DNA of 64,000 nt, from NCBI RefSeq assembly GCF_007293315.1, contig NZ_VLXZ01000014.1, forward strand, positions 17,268 to 81,267, given 5' to 3'. This document shows, piece after piece, positions 63,780 through 64,000 of this stretch. This DNA is from Alkalicoccobacillus porphyridii. Lineage in GTDB: Bacteria > Bacillota > Bacilli > Bacillales > Bacillaceae_D. The notes under the pieces were generated by a model that saw only the letters and a program-made list of their open reading frames with translations, was not told the origin of the DNA and did no database searches. Position 1 is the stretch's first letter, and every line of letters starts with the position of its first letter. Position numbers and translations under genes: made by a program.

Positions 63780-63912
63780 TCCGCGCACACACTCCGCTTT
63801 TTCGCGCAGCACATGATGATTATCGCGCATTTTCTGTTTTTTCGCTCACTGGCTTGATATTTCCGCGCATGACCCGATGTTTTTCGCGCATTTTCATTCT
63901 TTTCGCGCATCC
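63780..63912 (+). repeat. Phased CGCGCA array, 21-bp period
   Basis: CGCGCA (once CGCTCA) occurs at 63782, 63803, 63824, 63843, 63864, 63885 and 63904, with spacings of 21, 21, 19, 21, 21 and 19. Each is usually preceded by TTT or TTC; the rest of each unit differs. The spacing is close to two helical turns. Confidence 0.8.
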
Positions 63913-63928
63913 CCTATCTTTTTGGTAG

Positions 63929-64000
63929 TGACCCCTAAAAGTTAGAGTTTTTGTTATGCAGTTGTTTGGTTGGTTTGAGTTCGGTATTGTACCGGACTTA
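63929..64000 (-). mobile_element. Right end of an IS3-family insertion sequence
   Basis: TGACCCCTAAAAGTTAGAG (63929-63947) has the form of an IS3/IS150-group terminal inverted repeat. The transposase stop codon lies 7 bases inside it. The rest of the element is beyond the window. Confidence 0.8.
63954..64000 (-). CDS. IS3-family transposase OrfB, C-terminal end (partial)
   Basis: The last 15 codons, reading SPVQYRTQTNQTTA then TAA. SPVQYR is the usual C-terminal end of the IS3 OrfB DDE integrase. The N-terminal part is beyond the right edge. Confidence 0.8.
   Translation of the reverse strand, partial: SPVQYRTQTNQTTA

Overview
The window is chromosomal DNA from a low-GC, endospore-forming Bacillaceae bacterium. 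Spore genes support this: small acid-soluble spore proteins SspN and SspP, a YjcZ-family peptide, the sporulation inhibitor of replication SirA and a Spo0E-like phosphatase. Orthologues of many Bacillus subtilis yne genes, an AprX-type protease, a qox quinol oxidase and strong GGAGG ribosome binding sites fit too. Strongly acidic exported proteins hint at an alkaliphile or halotolerant species; that is inference.

Layout. 1-3.9 kb: the end of a sugar ABC importer operon (minus), divergent from an aldo/keto reductase, with a matched pair of cre/LacI-type operators between them. 3.9-9.1 kb: a DedA protein, a small conserved protein and odhAB of the TCA cycle. 9.2-16.9 kb: a nitroreductase, a short ORF split by an in-frame amber codon, a methyltransferase, a lytic transglycosylase, a membrane diguanylate cyclase, an aldo/keto reductase, a Fur-box-controlled siderophore-binding lipoprotein and a sigma-region-2-only protein. 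16.9-21.7 kb: thyA, an orphan rtcB and the queCDEF operon behind a preQ1-I riboswitch. 21.8-31.9 kb: an M29 aminopeptidase, a 62-bp tandem repeat of about 13 copies, an AGCS amino-acid symporter, acylphosphatase, aprX and qoxABCD. 32-46 kb: an esterase, uvsE-msrA, HesB-like proteins, cheV, a SurA-like lipoprotein, an M19 dipeptidase, a small heat-shock protein, a YkuI-like degenerate EAL protein, metA, an RNase HI, a PHP phosphoesterase and nadE. 46-63.2 kb: a rearranged version of the B. subtilis sirA-yneF-ynzD-yneK-sspP-citB-sspN-yneP-yneQ block, with an RND exporter, a tandem AAA+ ATPase and a heterodimeric ABC exporter inserted. 63.2-64 kb: intergenic repeats, a 21-bp-phased CGCGCA array and the end of an IS3-family element.

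Together the genes cover central carbon and respiratory metabolism (odhAB, acnA, qox), queuosine precursor synthesis, c-di-GMP signalling, stress and DNA repair, efflux and sporulation. The least explained content is intergenic. There are three families of structured dispersed repeats: A near 35.5, 36.7, 57.8 and 63.6 kb; B near 37.1 and 53.4 kb; C near 53.7 and 63.4 kb. The 62-bp minisatellite and the phased CGCGCA array are the other two. I saw no CRISPR array, rRNA or tRNA, and no clear defence island or prophage.
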